Source: Hemicordylus capensis (lineage: Eukaryota > Chordata > Lepidosauria > Squamata > Cordylidae). From it: a stretch of DNA of 64,000 bases. Position 1 is the stretch's first letter, and every line of letters starts with the position of its first letter. Under the pieces are notes generated by a model that was not told the origin of the DNA, searched no databases, and worked only from the letters and a program-made list of their open reading frames with translations. Positions 31,325-42,530 of the stretch are shown piece after piece. The position numbers and the translations under genes were made by a program. The stretch is taken from positions 355,174,750 to 355,238,749 of the forward strand of contig NC_069659.1 of NCBI RefSeq assembly GCF_027244095.1. Reading direction: 5' to 3'.

Positions 31325-31835
31325 CTTAAGGCTCTCCAGACTGCTCGTGTGCAGGCCAAGTGTGTGAGCCAAGGAGGGTTTGGCAGGGAGACCAGTTATG
31401 GCCCACTCTCCCTGCACATGAGCACTCTGCCCTCCCTGGGCGGCCGGATCGGTCACCCACATGATTACCGGCTCTGTCACAGAGCCAGTAGGGGCGGTGG
31501 GGATCAGGGGCTGCCTGGCCCCTGGAACTCCCAGGATGCCCTGCGTGAGTATGCGGGGCATTCTGGGGAGACCCCTGTTGCTGGGAGGCTTGTTGTTGCC
31601 TCCCGGCTGGGGGGGAGTCTCCTTGTGAGTTGGCGCGGCACAGAGCCATGCTGTGGTGACTCACGATCAAGAAAATGGGGTTAGTGGAGTGCTTGTTCCA
31701 CTAACAGTGATTTAGAGGAGGGGGAATTAAGCGGGCTAGCCACCAGGCTCACCCACTAGCCCGGTGGTTCTCACGACTGCTGGAAAGTGGGCTGGGCTCC
31801 CTTAACCCACTTTCCAGCGATCGTGAAAATTGCCT
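31325..31835 (-). repeat. GC-rich ACGATC-end repeat family, copy 2
   Basis: Same blocks as copy 1. Its right end reads CAGCGATCGTGAAAATTGCC, the clearest terminus of the family. Confidence 0.65.
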
Positions 31836-31883
31836 AATTATCTTTAATACCCAGGGCCTAAACTGGTTAGGGCTTTATAGGTT

Positions 31884-32490
31884 ACTAGTAACTTTCAGCC
31901 TGTTAAATTAATGGGCAGTAGTAGACCTTTGGGGCCACCTAACTTTCTCTCTTTCCCCCCCGTCTCCGGCGGGGCCGAGTGCGCCCGCTGCCACCATCGG
32001 GCCCGGTCTCCCCGCCGCCGCGGAGCCCGATGTTGGCCACCAGCCCGCCGCCTCGTCCTGCTTCCCCCGGGCTCCGGCTTCCCTCGGGCCCGCCGCCTTC
32101 TCCGCCCTCCCCTGCCACCTCCTCCCGCCCAGGCCCACCGCCTCCTCCGGCCGGGGCCGGTGCCACCTGGGGCCGCTGCCGCCTCGCCCGGCTTCCCCCG
32201 CCGCCTCCTAGCTTTGCCTGGCCATCTGGCATCATCGGTGGCCGCTTGTCCTCGGCCCGCCCACCCGGAGGTGGCTGCTTCTCCTCGGCCTGCCGCTGCT
32301 CCTCCCCCTGCCCGGCGGCGGCGGCCGCTTCTCCTCAGCCCGCCGCTTCGCTTCTCCTCCACCCAGCCAACATGGCGGCCGGCGCCCGCTCCATGTCTCT
32401 CTCACCGTGTTCTGTGCACGCGCGCAGCACACATGCGCAGAACACCCGAAAAAGACACAGACGCAGGTACCCAACCATTTTATTATATAG
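31884..32490. repeat. GC-rich insert, unclassified repeat
   Basis: Lies between two continuous LINE pieces, so it is an insertion. It starts TTACTAGTAACTTTCAGCC and ends TTTTATTATATAGGAT. The centre is over 70% GC with CCG/CGG runs and gives long Arg/Gly/Ala/Pro ORFs on both strands that are compositional artefacts. Confidence 0.5.
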
Positions 32491-32727
32491 GATAACCAGC
32501 ACCTTGTATTTTGCCTGGAAACTTATTGGCAGCCAGTGTAGCTCTTTTAGTATAGGAGTAATATGGTATCTCCAAGATGACCCAGAGACCAACCTGGCCA
32601 CCACATCCTGTACCAACTTGGAGCAATTGGCCACTCCCTTACCCTAAAGAGTGAACTGGAATGGAACCCTGTCCTGTCTGTCAGCCAGTGACCTCTAGGG
32701 ATCAGCCACTTAGCACACATTGAGGCG

Positions 32728-33212
32728 GGTCTCACGATCCATGAGACCCGCTTTTTTAGAAACTGCGGGGAGAGTGGACTAAGCCTGCTCTCCCCACAGA
32801 CGAGCGTGCAGGGAGCCCTGGGGGGCCGGATCGGCTGCCCACATGGTTGCCAGCTCCGTGAGGGAGCTGGCGGGGGGTGGGGGAGCGGGGGCTACGCAGC
32901 CCCCACAAGCCCCAGTATGCCCTGCGTGAGCACACAGAGCATACTGGGGAGACCCCCGGAGTGGGGAGGCGGCTTTTCGCCTCCCGGCCGGGGGTCTACT
33001 CTTGAGTAGGAATGGTGCGAAGTCATGCCGTGGCTACTCACAATTGTAAAAAGCAGGGTTGCGGAGCAAACCTGCTTTTTACCAGGGGTTCCAGAGTGGG
33101 TTAGCCGCTCCAGAACCAACAGGCTCAGCTGCGAGCCCGGTGGTTCTGACAATCAGCAAAAATCGGGCTAGCGGAGGCTAGCCCAATTTTTGCTGATCGT
33201 CAGAATAGCCCT
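32728..33212 (+). repeat. GC-rich ACGATC-end repeat family, copy 3
   Basis: Left end TGAGGCGGGTCTCACGATCC followed by its own short complement. Right end GCTGATCGTCAGAATAGCCC next to an inverted pair (AAAAATCGGGCTAGC and GCTAGCCCAATTTTTGC). Confidence 0.65.
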
Positions 33213-33219
33213 GGTGACT

Positions 33220-33850
33220 GGGATTTACAGGGCCTGGCAGCAGGAAGTGAAGAGGGTCTTTTTTCTTGCTCAGTTGGAGCCAGGCAGGGGAAGCAATAGG
33301 TTGGCTGGCCAAGCCATGGCAGCAGCCAGGAACTCTGCAGGGGCCTGAAGTCTCTACCATGGTTTTGGTGAGTTCAGGGAAGAAGCCAGGGCTTGGCTTC
33401 GGAGAAGGGTTAAGCCAGGGAACTGTGTGTTAGGTAGCTGATGTCAGATTTATTTATTGTAGTGCTTTGCAAGTCCTTACAATTGGTCTATTGTGTATTC
33501 TTTTGAAACTTAACCTTCTAAGAAACCCTAGACTGAGCCCTTTTATCCACCCAAGGCTCGGTAGAAGTCTCTGTACCCTATAAAGGTGCTTTTTAAGGTT
33601 CCTGGCAACTGAGGGTGTTTTTTCCCCAAGTATCTTTGCAACTGGGTAACCAAGATTTTAAAGTGTACCACTCCAATGATCAACTGGAGTGCTCTTTTTG
33701 AATTAGTCTTGTAAAGTACTGAGTGTTGGCTGTTTCCTGTAACTGAAGCTGAGAAAGAGCCTCAGACTGAAGCAGTCTGTAATATTTTGAATAAAGATTA
33801 TTTTTCTTTTTGTTCCTTTACGATTTTAACCAGCCTCTTTGAGTGGATTT
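33220..33850 (+). other. Unidentified repeat-like stretch with AATAAA, possibly LTR-like
   Basis: Lies inside the interrupted LINE, so it is probably inserted DNA. It has an AATAAA followed by a T-rich tail near 33790, as in some LTRs, but no pair of ends or target duplication was found. Treat as unidentified. Confidence 0.2.
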
Positions 33851-34809
33851 TCAACTTTCAACTCAGGAAAGTGGGGGCTGGAAAGAATGCATGTTGCACT
33901 CTGGTGCAAACATGCCTCAAGTTCGATTGCTCAGCAAAACACTCCCAAGTTTTCTCACCATGTGTAGGATGCACGTGGGAGGTTTTTGTATTTTTCCATT
34001 GGTAAATGAGGAGGAGAGTTCTCTGGACATTCACCCAAATCTGGGGCGGGGGGGGGGGGCTCTGTAATAATTTGGGTGTGGAGGCAGCAATTACCAGAGG
34101 GACAGCTTTTGTTGAGCAAACATGGAGGGAGTGAATCAGCAATTTTCTTTCCCACACGTGGATTTGCTCTGAGACAAAGGCTGGGCTTAAATCTGCCAGT
34201 TGCCAGTCACTATTTGTTGCACAACTGCAGTTTCTGGACTATGTAGAAAGGCAGCCCCACATAGACTGCATTGCAGTAATCCAGCCTAGAGGTTACCAGC
34301 GGATGTATCACAATTCTGAGGTTGCTTATCTCAAGAAATGGACACAACTGGCATTTCAATCAGAGTTGATAAAAGGCACTTCTGGGTACCACCTCAATCT
34401 GGAACACCAGGGAGAGCCTTGGATCAAGAAGCAACCCTAGACTGCATACCTGTTCCTTCTGGGGAAGTGAGAGTCCATCCAGAACAGGCAGATCAAACCC
34501 ATCTCCCAACAATAAGTACCTCCTTTATCTGGATTCAGTTTGTTTGTCATCCCTCATCCAGCCCATCACTGCCTCCAGGCAGGCATTTAGTGAGGTTATG
34601 TCTTCTCCTGATGTTGAGATGGAGAAAAAGATTTGGGTGTCATCCGCATACTGATAACACCCTGCACCAAATCTCCTGATGATCTCCCCCAGTGGTTTTA
34701 TGTAGATGTTAAACAACATCAGAGACAAAATGGAGCCGTGAGGGACACCATACAAAAGTTCAGATTTTGAAGAACAACAGCTAAGCCTGCTCTCCCTGCA
34801 CAAGGCCTA

Positions 34810-36450
34810 TCGTGTGAAGTGCCCCACAATCTTATTTACAATAAAGAAGAGTTTTAGGAATATCAACACAATGGCTTATTTACAACAAGAAGAGGTTGGG
34901 TGGGGAATATCAATGCAATTCATAATACCATGCATTTGAAATGCCTGGGCTTATTTACAAAACCAAGAAGTCTAGGCCTCGTTCCTCCACACTTGCTAAA
35001 CAGGAACTTTTCTGAAGAAACCTGTTATTTGACAACAAAGGCTGTTGCTTTAGGATATACAGTGCAGTGACAAGAAAGCAACAGCTTTATATGAGCATTT
35101 CAGTGAATCTAATCAACAGTTTTATATTAGAAATATTTCCATTTCAAAGAATGAGAAATTAAAAAGTAATCAAAGTTCCAAAGAGGTATGTAGGCAAAAT
35201 ATAATTTGTTTGTCTGTAGAAAATTACTTATAAATAAGTCGAGACCCTGAGAGGTGTAAATAAATTAATCAAGTTGAAGAACACCATCTACAGATTTCCG
35301 GCTCAGTGCTTTAGCTGTTACATTATTTACTAAGCTATAAGCATTTTGTTTATTAAATGACAATGCATTTTTCCTGAGTCCCTGTTCTGGATTTTATTTT
35401 GTTGAATGCTGAATTTGTTCCTCATACTGTTGAAATCTAGCAGGTAGTCCACACCATTCTGGGTCAGAACAATTTCAATCTGTTTCGGTCTTTACGTCAC
35501 TAGCATGCATTTCTTGTTAAGGACACAGTCTCAATCTAGTGTAGGGTCCACATCCGGAATGGTCCGGGGCAGGGGCACAGAACCCTTCAGCCTTGTTTAC
35601 AGGAGCAGAGTGTCATCCAGTCCAGAGATGTCATTGTGCATCTGGAGTCCTCCCCTCTTTTGCATGTTAAGAGAGAAGGAACACAGTCCAGCTACTCAGA
35701 GATCTCCGGACTGTCTCTCAGATGTCTGCAGAATCTTCCATATTCACAGCGTGCCCCCTTAAATCAAGAAAATAAAGGCTCAAACCTTTACAAAGAGATG
35801 CCAAGAGACAGGAATTGAGAGCCAAACTAATTCTTAGACCCAAATTTTGGATGATTGGGGATGAATTTAATGTAGGCATTTTGACTTCCTTAAAGCCTAT
35901 TTTGTGAGGGTGTTCCCCCCTCCCCCCTGCTGCCACCACGTATGATGCACTGATCTTGGATTTCATAGCCGCTTTGTCCTTTATCGCTTTATGTTTTAAA
36001 ATTACTGGTTTGTTTTATCATGTTTTAAAATGTACTGGCAGACATCCAGTGTAACGCAGTGCTAGTGCAACAAACCAAGACGGGCATGAAGGCTGAATAG
36101 CTGAATGGATGCTCAAAGTTGCATGGTCTTTTGTGCTTTTTTCAGTCTCCTTGCACAAGTATTCTGGTTGCCCGGCCAGGAGAGTGGATACAGCTCTGCT
36201 GCATTCCCTGCACTGCATATGGACTGAGGAACATGAGAGGAGGCATGCCACTGGTTGCATAAGCCCACCCTGTGGCATCAGGGCAACACTCGTCTGGAAT
36301 TCAGTCTTCTGACTTTGTAGAGCTAGCCTGTGCACTATTGCAACAGATTTGCACTACTACAGCATTGGTCTGGATGTCAATGCTGGATGCAAACAGCCTC
36401 TTTCTCTCTTTTTAAATGAAGGGGGGGATAAATGTCAATCTAAATAAATA
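34810..36450. other. No recognisable gene
   Basis: AT-rich, with a weak tandem pattern around 34840-34990 (AGGAATATCAA, TTATTTACAA). ORFs at 36018-36335 and 35505-35762 resemble nothing I know and have no supporting motifs. Confidence 0.45.
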
Positions 36451-36551
36451 ACTAGTTCGGGGGTTCCCAACCTGTGGTACTCCAGATGTTGCTGAACTAC
36501 AACTCCTGCCATCACCCCAGTAACAACATCTGGAGTACCACAGGCTGGTAA

Positions 36552-38318
36552 TAGGGATGTGCATGGATCCGGCTGGGGTCGGTTCAAAGACATGGATGGG
36601 ACAACTTTCAGGGTGGGGGAGGGTGCACACCCTTCCCCCCACTTCCCCCCCACTGGTGCTGGGTTTGTAAAGACTTCATTGGGGTGGCAGCATACCTCCC
36701 TGCTGCCTTGTTCCCTCCTTGGCAGGAAGTGGCGGCAAGTGGCGTGCCAGCTAGGGATGTGCACAAAACTGATTTGCCCAGTTCGGTTTGAATTTGAACC
36801 AGGTTCGAACCAGGAGGGAGTTGTTTGGTTTTGGTTTTGTTCGAACCTCCCCCTGGTTCAGTTCGAATTCAAACTGGTTTGAACTGATTCAAACTGGTTC
36901 AGACACCCGAAAATTGGTAGGGTGGTAGCTGGCACCCATGGGTACCTGCCAACCAAACCCCAAAGCAATCAGACACTCGTACGATTTTTTATGAATTTTT
37001 GAAAATTATTTCTATTTTTTTCTCATAGGATATAATGGGACTCGAACCAGACCATTACTGAAAATTATTTTAATTTTTTTCATAGGGTATAATGGGACTC
37101 GAACCAGCCTATTATTCCTTATTGTGGAGCACCCATGGGTGCCAACAACCATGCAAACCCTGAAGCAATCAGACACCCCTATGATTTTTTATGAATATTT
37201 GAAATATTTTTAATTATTTTTCTCATAGGGTATAATAGAACCCTAACCCTAACCAGCCCATATCCCCTATTGTGGAGGACCTAAGGGCACAAAGTGGGGT
37301 AGGTGGTAGACAACCAGGGGTGCCTACTATCCACAAAGTTCCAAGGCAATCGGACACTCCTCTGATTATTGGTGAATTTTAAAATTATTTTGGAATTCCT
37401 CATAGAGAATAATTAGGATTGCAGCAAATGTATAGCTTCATGTCAGGGAGCTTCCTTGCCCACCCTGGGAACTACCACCCACCACACTCCACTCTAGGAC
37501 ACCCCTTTCTCCCCGACGTGAAGCTATACATTTGCTGCAATCCTAATTATTCCCTATGAGGAATTCAAAAATACTTTAACAATTCACCAATAATCAGAGG
37601 AGTGTCTGCTTGCCTTGGGGTTTTGTGGGTGGTAGGCACCCCTGTCTACCACCCACCCCACTTTTGTGCCCCTAGGTGCTCCACAATAGGGGATATGGAG
37701 TGGTTCTGGTCCCATTATACTCTATGAGAAAAATAATTAAAAATATTTCAAATATTCATAAAAAATCGTAGGTCTGTCTGATTGCTTCAGGGTTTGGGTG
37801 GTTGTTGGCACCCATGGGTGCTCTACAATATGGTATAATGGCCTGTTTCGAGTCCCATTATACCCTATGAGAAAAAATAAAAATAATTTTCAAAAATTCA
37901 TTAAAAATCATACGAGTGTTCGATTGCTTTGGGGTTTGGGTGGCAGGTACTCGTGAGTGCCAGCTACCATCCTACCAATATTTGGATGTCTGAAACAGTT
38001 CAAACTGGTTCTAACCAGTTTGAATCGAACCACCCCCTGGTTTGGTTCGAATTCAAACCTGCAGCTCGAACTTGATGGCTGGTTCGGTTCAAATTCGAAC
38101 CTTCAAACCACCCTGGTTCGAATTCGAACCAGTTCGCACATCCCTAGTGCCGGCCGCGCACGCATCCCGTGCTAACTCTTGCATGTCCCTGACAAGCGGA
38201 GGGAGGGGTAAGTGCACCCTCCCCTGCCCTTAAAGTTGTCCCCCCCGCCACCTTCGAGTGTTTGAACCTGTTCAGAGGCCCATCAAAGGGCCTCCAAACA
38301 GGTTCATGCACATCTCTA
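36552..38318. mobile_element. Outer hAT element (TAGGGATGTGCA ends) inserted in the MITE
   Basis: Ends TAGGGATGTGCATG and CATGCACATCTCTA. The flanking 8-mers GCTGGTAA and ATTGGGAA both derive from the MITE's own GTTGGGAA, as its palindromic partner arm shows, so they are a decayed 8-bp duplication. Without the inner element it is only 372 bp. Confidence 0.75.
36752..38146. mobile_element. Inner hAT foldback element, about 1.4-kb palindrome with internal repeats
   Basis: Ends TAGGGATGTGCAC and TTCGCACATCCCTA. Flanks GTGCCAGC (36744-36751) and GTGCCGGC (38147-38154) match at 7 of 8 bases. The element is an inverted repeat centred near 37470-37500 with arms close to 700 bp. Each arm holds about three degenerate tandem units (CACCCATGGGTG, AAGCAATCAGACAC, TATAATGGGACTCGAACCAG). 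The outer part is rich in GGTTCGAA and TTCGAACC. No ORF. Confidence 0.85.
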
Positions 38319-38377
38319 ATTGGGAACCCTAATTGGTAGAGATGCTGGCAAAGTTCATTGGGACATTAATTTCTACA

Positions 38378-38640
38378 GGGCTCTTTCCAGACTAGACCCT
38401 GCAACAGGGTCACGTTGGATGTCGGAAGTGTGCTTCCACACTTCCTGCGTTGTGACACCGCAGTCCCTATGTGATACAGAGCTAGGACATCGTATATCTG
38501 GTGTAAAGAAGTTGCTGTTTCTTCAGGTTGTTAGTTTCCACAAGACTGCTCCCCCTGCTGTTTATGTTTCAAATGTGACTTGCATGAACAGAAGCATTTT
38601 GCTGCTGTTGAGCAGCTTATCTGGAAAGTGCCCAGCCTGG
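38378..38640 (-). repeat. Three-copy repeat family, copy 3
   Basis: Reverse copy: CAGGGCTCTTTCCAGAC at the left, TTGTGACACCGCAGTCCCTA, and CTTATCTGGAAAGTGCCCAG at the right. The two ends are inverted relative to each other, as in a DNA transposon. Confidence 0.65.
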
Positions 38641-38644
38641 CAAT

Positions 38645-39625
38645 GCTCACCTCAGAGAAGAGGGGGGTATTGGAAGCTTCTGAATTCCTCTCCATTGATT
38701 TCAGTAGGCAGAGAGAAAAAATGGCTGCAGCCCCGGGAGGGAGCAAAGAGTAACCCACCACCACTAAAGATCCCCTTGACCCAAGGGTCTTCAGTAAGGC
38801 TGTGCATCCAGTTGCCTGATTTTGGTTCTAATGTAGTGCAAGCAGAAACAACGCTGATGAAAAATGTCCCCAGTGTATTGACATTTCATCAAACCTTTTG
38901 GAGGATCAGGGAGGTGTCACATTTCCTGAAGATTTGGCATTCCTTCTCCTGGAGGTTATTCACACATGGCTTTAGGCCTCAGGGTATCTGAAGAGCAAAT
39001 CTACTTTGCAGCAGATTCACAAGATGTATACTTTGGGGGATTAAATTGACAGTTCACATAGCTGTCGGTTCCTCCCCGCACTCCCTGAGAGATCTTTTTC
39101 TTGTGCGTTCTCACCCACCTGGTCCGGGTTTTCCCTCCAACCAGTCAGAAATCACACCACAGAGGAAGAGGCGAGAGAACCTTTTTTTAATAGTTTGACA
39201 GCTGAGAGCACAAGACCAGCATAATGAGTTGCCAAACTGCTGGATCAAACAGCAGGACGCTTAACTCTTGCCTTTGTGAGTGACTGCCTTCATCACATTA
39301 TGGTTACCCCCGCCCCAATAGAATCAGCTTAGACAACAAAGGGTTCAGGTTACATCCATTCTGCATCTCTAAAGCCTATGTAAAACATAGCAATACACTG
39401 CAGTCTGTGCTTGTGTTTAACTCATGAATTTCTCCCCCCTAGCAATTTCTCCCTCCCTCTCCCTCAACAGCCAATCTACAACAATAACACCCCCCCCCAG
39501 TGCTTACAATTGCAAATCACTTAGAGCAGACCATACCCCAAACAGCTGCTAAACTCCCCTTCACTGAGTTTTGAAAAACGCCAATTTACTGGAATGACCA
39601 CCCAAAACATAACAGAGAAAACTGC
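38645..39625. other. No recognisable gene
   Basis: Contains ORF-like stretches without known motifs. Nothing supported. Confidence 0.4.
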
Positions 39626-39630
39626 GGGGC

Positions 39631-39875
39631 ATAAGAGAGCCAGCGTGGTATAGTGGTTAAAGTGCTGGACTAGGACCGGGCAGACCCGAGTTCAAATCCC
39701 CATTCAGCCATGAAACTAGCTGGGTGACTCTGGGCCAGTCACTTCTCTCTCAGCCTAAGCTACTTCACAGGGTTGTTGTGAAAGAGAAACCCAAGTATGT
39801 AGTACACCGCTCTGGGCTCCTTGGAGGAAGAACGGGATATAAATGTAATAAATAAATAAATAAATAAATAAATAA
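39631..39875 (+). repeat. tRNA-derived SINE (GAGCCAGCGTGGTATAG family)
   Basis: Head with A box GTGGTATAGTGGTTAA and B box GAGTTCAAATCCC, body TCACAGGGTTGTTGTG, tail GGGATATAAATGTAATAAAT with TAAA repeats. Confidence 0.88.
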
Positions 39876-39879
39876 TAGG

Positions 39880-41225
39880 GGTACAACCACCAAAAAGGTC
39901 CTCTCCCTAGTAGCCACCGAGCTCACCTCATTTGGCAGGGGCACCAGGAGGAGGGCCTCCAAAGAAGATCTTAAGGTCTGGGTTGTGACACCTGGGGCAA
40001 GGCGCTTTCTCAGGGAACCCTGTTCCAAGCTATTTAGGATAGGTCAAAAGGAGGTTCACAGCAGCCCACCTCCACAACAGCTGTATAACGCTGAGGTTTC
40101 ACTGTGCAGAATGTCGGGTTACAACACAACAGCAGCAGCAACAACTCAAACAGGAGCATCTCTTCTCTGGGGTGCTGTTCATTTCTGCCCAAGCTGGAAC
40201 TAAACTCGATTGTATGTCCTACCTACAAATATAAAAACAATCAAACATTTTTAAGGGTTGCATCAGGGATAACTGGGCCCCTATCCAAGGACTTTTGATA
40301 AATATAGATGCCATCATGCATACTCTGGGGGAACACACTTTTCTATGAGATTTATGGCAATATTCAGCTACTAAACTTGGGGCTAGCAAATGTTTTCACC
40401 TTATTTCCAATATTACACAGTGACATTTGTGATATTTATGTCCCCCTCTCCCTGCGCCCCTGGCCACATAGTTATATGCAGCACAATCCAGCCAGAGTTT
40501 CAATCTTCTTTATCTAATTGGGACAGAGTTGAATACATGCATGGTTCTGATTAAGATGCAATCTGAAAGTGTTCATTTCTGGTTGGATTGTGCACACTGC
40601 TGTTTGGGGGACTGAGCTGTATATATTGCAAGTAATATCCACTGGGAGGTATGAGTATTTCCCTTCTCTCCCCTCCTATGTTTTTTGGATCATGTGCCTT
40701 TCCAAAGATTAATCTGTTCTTAAAGAAGGAAAAATCTTATAAGTTGTGGTTGCCCCATTACTCCTCACTTGCAAACACAAAAGAAGCGAACATTTTTAAT
40801 GATTGCAGTACTCAGTGAAAGATATTCTCTGCCTCTCCGCACATCTCAGTTCAACTTTTAGAACATTTCTCCAGCCCTGGATGTTTGCAAGCGGGAGGAG
40901 GGAAATGATTTCGGCTTAGTATGCTACACAATGATGGACAGTCAGAAAGCCCCACGGAGATGTTTGCTAGTGAGAAAGTTGGCATGGCTTTTAGGGAATG
41001 ACTTTTAGGAAAAGTCAGAGTTTTCCTCTGGAAAGAGCCTGTGTAAGAAATTGTAGTTTTGTTATTCTGCTTTTAGTAAATGTCTTTCCCCTGCTGTGGA
41101 CTGAACAAGAATGGCCTTATCTTTCTGCACTAAGAAAGGCCAAAAAACACAAATAAACCCATCAGCTGAATTCAAGAAATGTCTTTGCAGGAAAAATTGT
41201 GCATTTTTATGGTTCTGTCTACTTT
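39880..41225. other. No recognisable gene
   Basis: AT-rich unique-looking sequence. No ORF over about 90 codons and no repeat shared with other parts of the window. Confidence 0.45.
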
Positions 41226-41227
41226 TC

Positions 41228-42302
41228 ATAGGCTGAGTATGGAATTTTCTTATATGGAATTCTCTGCCATGGGATGTGATGATGGCCACAATGAATGTTT
41301 GTCATTGAATCCACTCTCATTTGCTATCAGACAATCTACTCTCAGAACACCTCAGAAACAACAAAACCCAGTGCCCCATGGGCTTCTGGGTTTGGGGGTG
41401 GTTGGCAACCTATGTGCGCTACACCACCACTCACTCGGGGCCACCCTGGTGTCCCCCAAATGGAGTTATGGGGCTGTTGAAATACCCATTATTCCCTATG
41501 GGAAAAAGCTTAAAGACAATCAAAATTCCAAAATTCTTTAAAAATCACCCCTTTCACCAATTTCTTTGAAATCTGGGTGGTAGCAGGCACCCATTGGGGC
41601 ACTACAACCTGACCCACTCTTCTGCCCCCCCCAATCCCCTTTCTGCCCAGAATCTGCCCCAAAGACATGCCAACCTCAAAAATTCTTTAAAAATCACCCC
41701 TTTGCTCAATTCCTTTGAAATCTGGGTGGTAGCTTCTTTGCACCCATTGGACACTACCACCCACCACAACCCACTCTGGGACACCCTGGTGCCCCTGCCC
41801 CGGAAATTATAACTAAGGCTGCTGAAATCCCCATTATTCCCTATGGGAAAAAGCTTAAAGACATGTACACTTCAAAAATCATTTAAAAACTACCCCTTTG
41901 CCCAATTTCTTTGAAATTTGGTTGGTAGCTTCCACCTATTGTGCACTACCACCTAACCCACTTTGGCCACAAAATGGAGGTCTGAATCTCCAAATTTTTT
42001 GGGTCCGAATATGGGGTGACTTGTTTTGTACTCAAATTTGGGCAACTGAGGATAGGGGTGATTTGTTTTGTCTACAAATCACCCCAATTGGCCAGATTTG
42101 GGTACAAATTGTTTTGTACCCAAATCGTTTTGCACATCCCTGATGCCTCTGAATACCAGTCAGAGGGGAGCAATAGCAGGAGAGAGGGCATGTCCTCGCC
42201 TCTTGCCTGTGGGCTCCCCAGAGGCATCTGGTGTGAAGCAGAATGCTGAACTGGATAGGCCTTGTGCCTGATCTAGCAGAGCTGTTCATATATTCTTATG
42301 AG
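41228..42302 (+). repeat. CR1 3' end interrupted by a foldback-type element
   Basis: GAATTCTCTGCCATGGGATG (compare NSLPWDV in the CR1 at 50330) precedes the insert. After it, TGCCTCTGAATACCAGTCAG, CTGATCTAGCAGAGCTG and ATATTCTTATG complete the CR1 3' end. Confidence 0.7.
41294..42141. mobile_element. One-sided relative of the TAGGGATGTGCA hAT family with tandem modules
   Basis: Right end TTTTGCACATCCCTG matches the family terminus; the left end is lost or unrecognised. The body has three to four modules of roughly 150-350 bp marked by TTTGAAATCTGGGTGGTAGC (41571, 41723, 41917 or near) and CATTATTCCCTATGGGAAAA (two copies). Confidence 0.6.
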
Positions 42303-42530
42303 TACAGGGGTGTTCCTGCAAATGATCATGATAACAGTAATAACCCTATCTCAGATTTTCTGCCAAGCAACTGCCTCAGTTGAAAACCTCAATGTTCCTG
42401 AAGATACACGTAGAGTTCTTGCTAATTATGCTTAATGTTTATTTCTGGCAAAGTTTCCAAAACATGTTGGAGATGGGGATTCAGCTAAGCAGATCTTGGT
42501 GCAGTCAGTGCCTGAATGGGAGACCGACGT

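Larger units (their letters stand above)
31836..34803 (-). mobile_element. L2-type LINE, RT region with YADD, split in three pieces
   Basis: On the minus strand: 34803-34255 encodes the polymerase motif section (GVPHGSILSLMLFNIYIKPL, QYADDTQIFF, TSLNACLEAVMGWM). 32640-32490 encodes the thumb/C-terminus (HITPILKELHWLPISFQAKY). 31883-31836 is the continuation. The gaps are filled by a 1.6-kb stretch with GC-rich copy 3 and by a 0.6-kb GC-rich block. The order is consistent with one LINE broken by insertions. Many changes have broken its frame. Confidence 0.7.
36458..38331. mobile_element. Palindromic hAT MITE, host of a three-deep nest
   Basis: Left part GGGGTTCCCAACCTGTGG to CCACAGGCTGGTAA (36458-36551), remainder ATTGGGAACCCT (38319-38330). 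The arms pair as in the related MITEs. The outer hAT sits between the two parts. Confidence 0.75.

Noticed and set aside
31895-32647. Arg/Gly/Pro-rich ORFs of 150-220 codons on both strands
   Set aside because: Low-complexity products of a GC-rich insert inside an interrupted LINE; no motifs.
33220-33850. Solo LTR
   Set aside because: AATAAA and a T-rich end are suggestive, but no defined ends, target duplication or partner were found. No retrovirus-like gag, pol or env region was seen anywhere in the window.
36018-36335. 105-codon minus-strand ORF as a gene
   Set aside because: No start context, motif, splice structure or known relative; chance ORF is the simpler reading.
39631-39720. tRNA gene
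   Set aside because: A and B boxes are present but belong to a SINE head with body and tail; no tRNA fold or acceptor stem was convincing.
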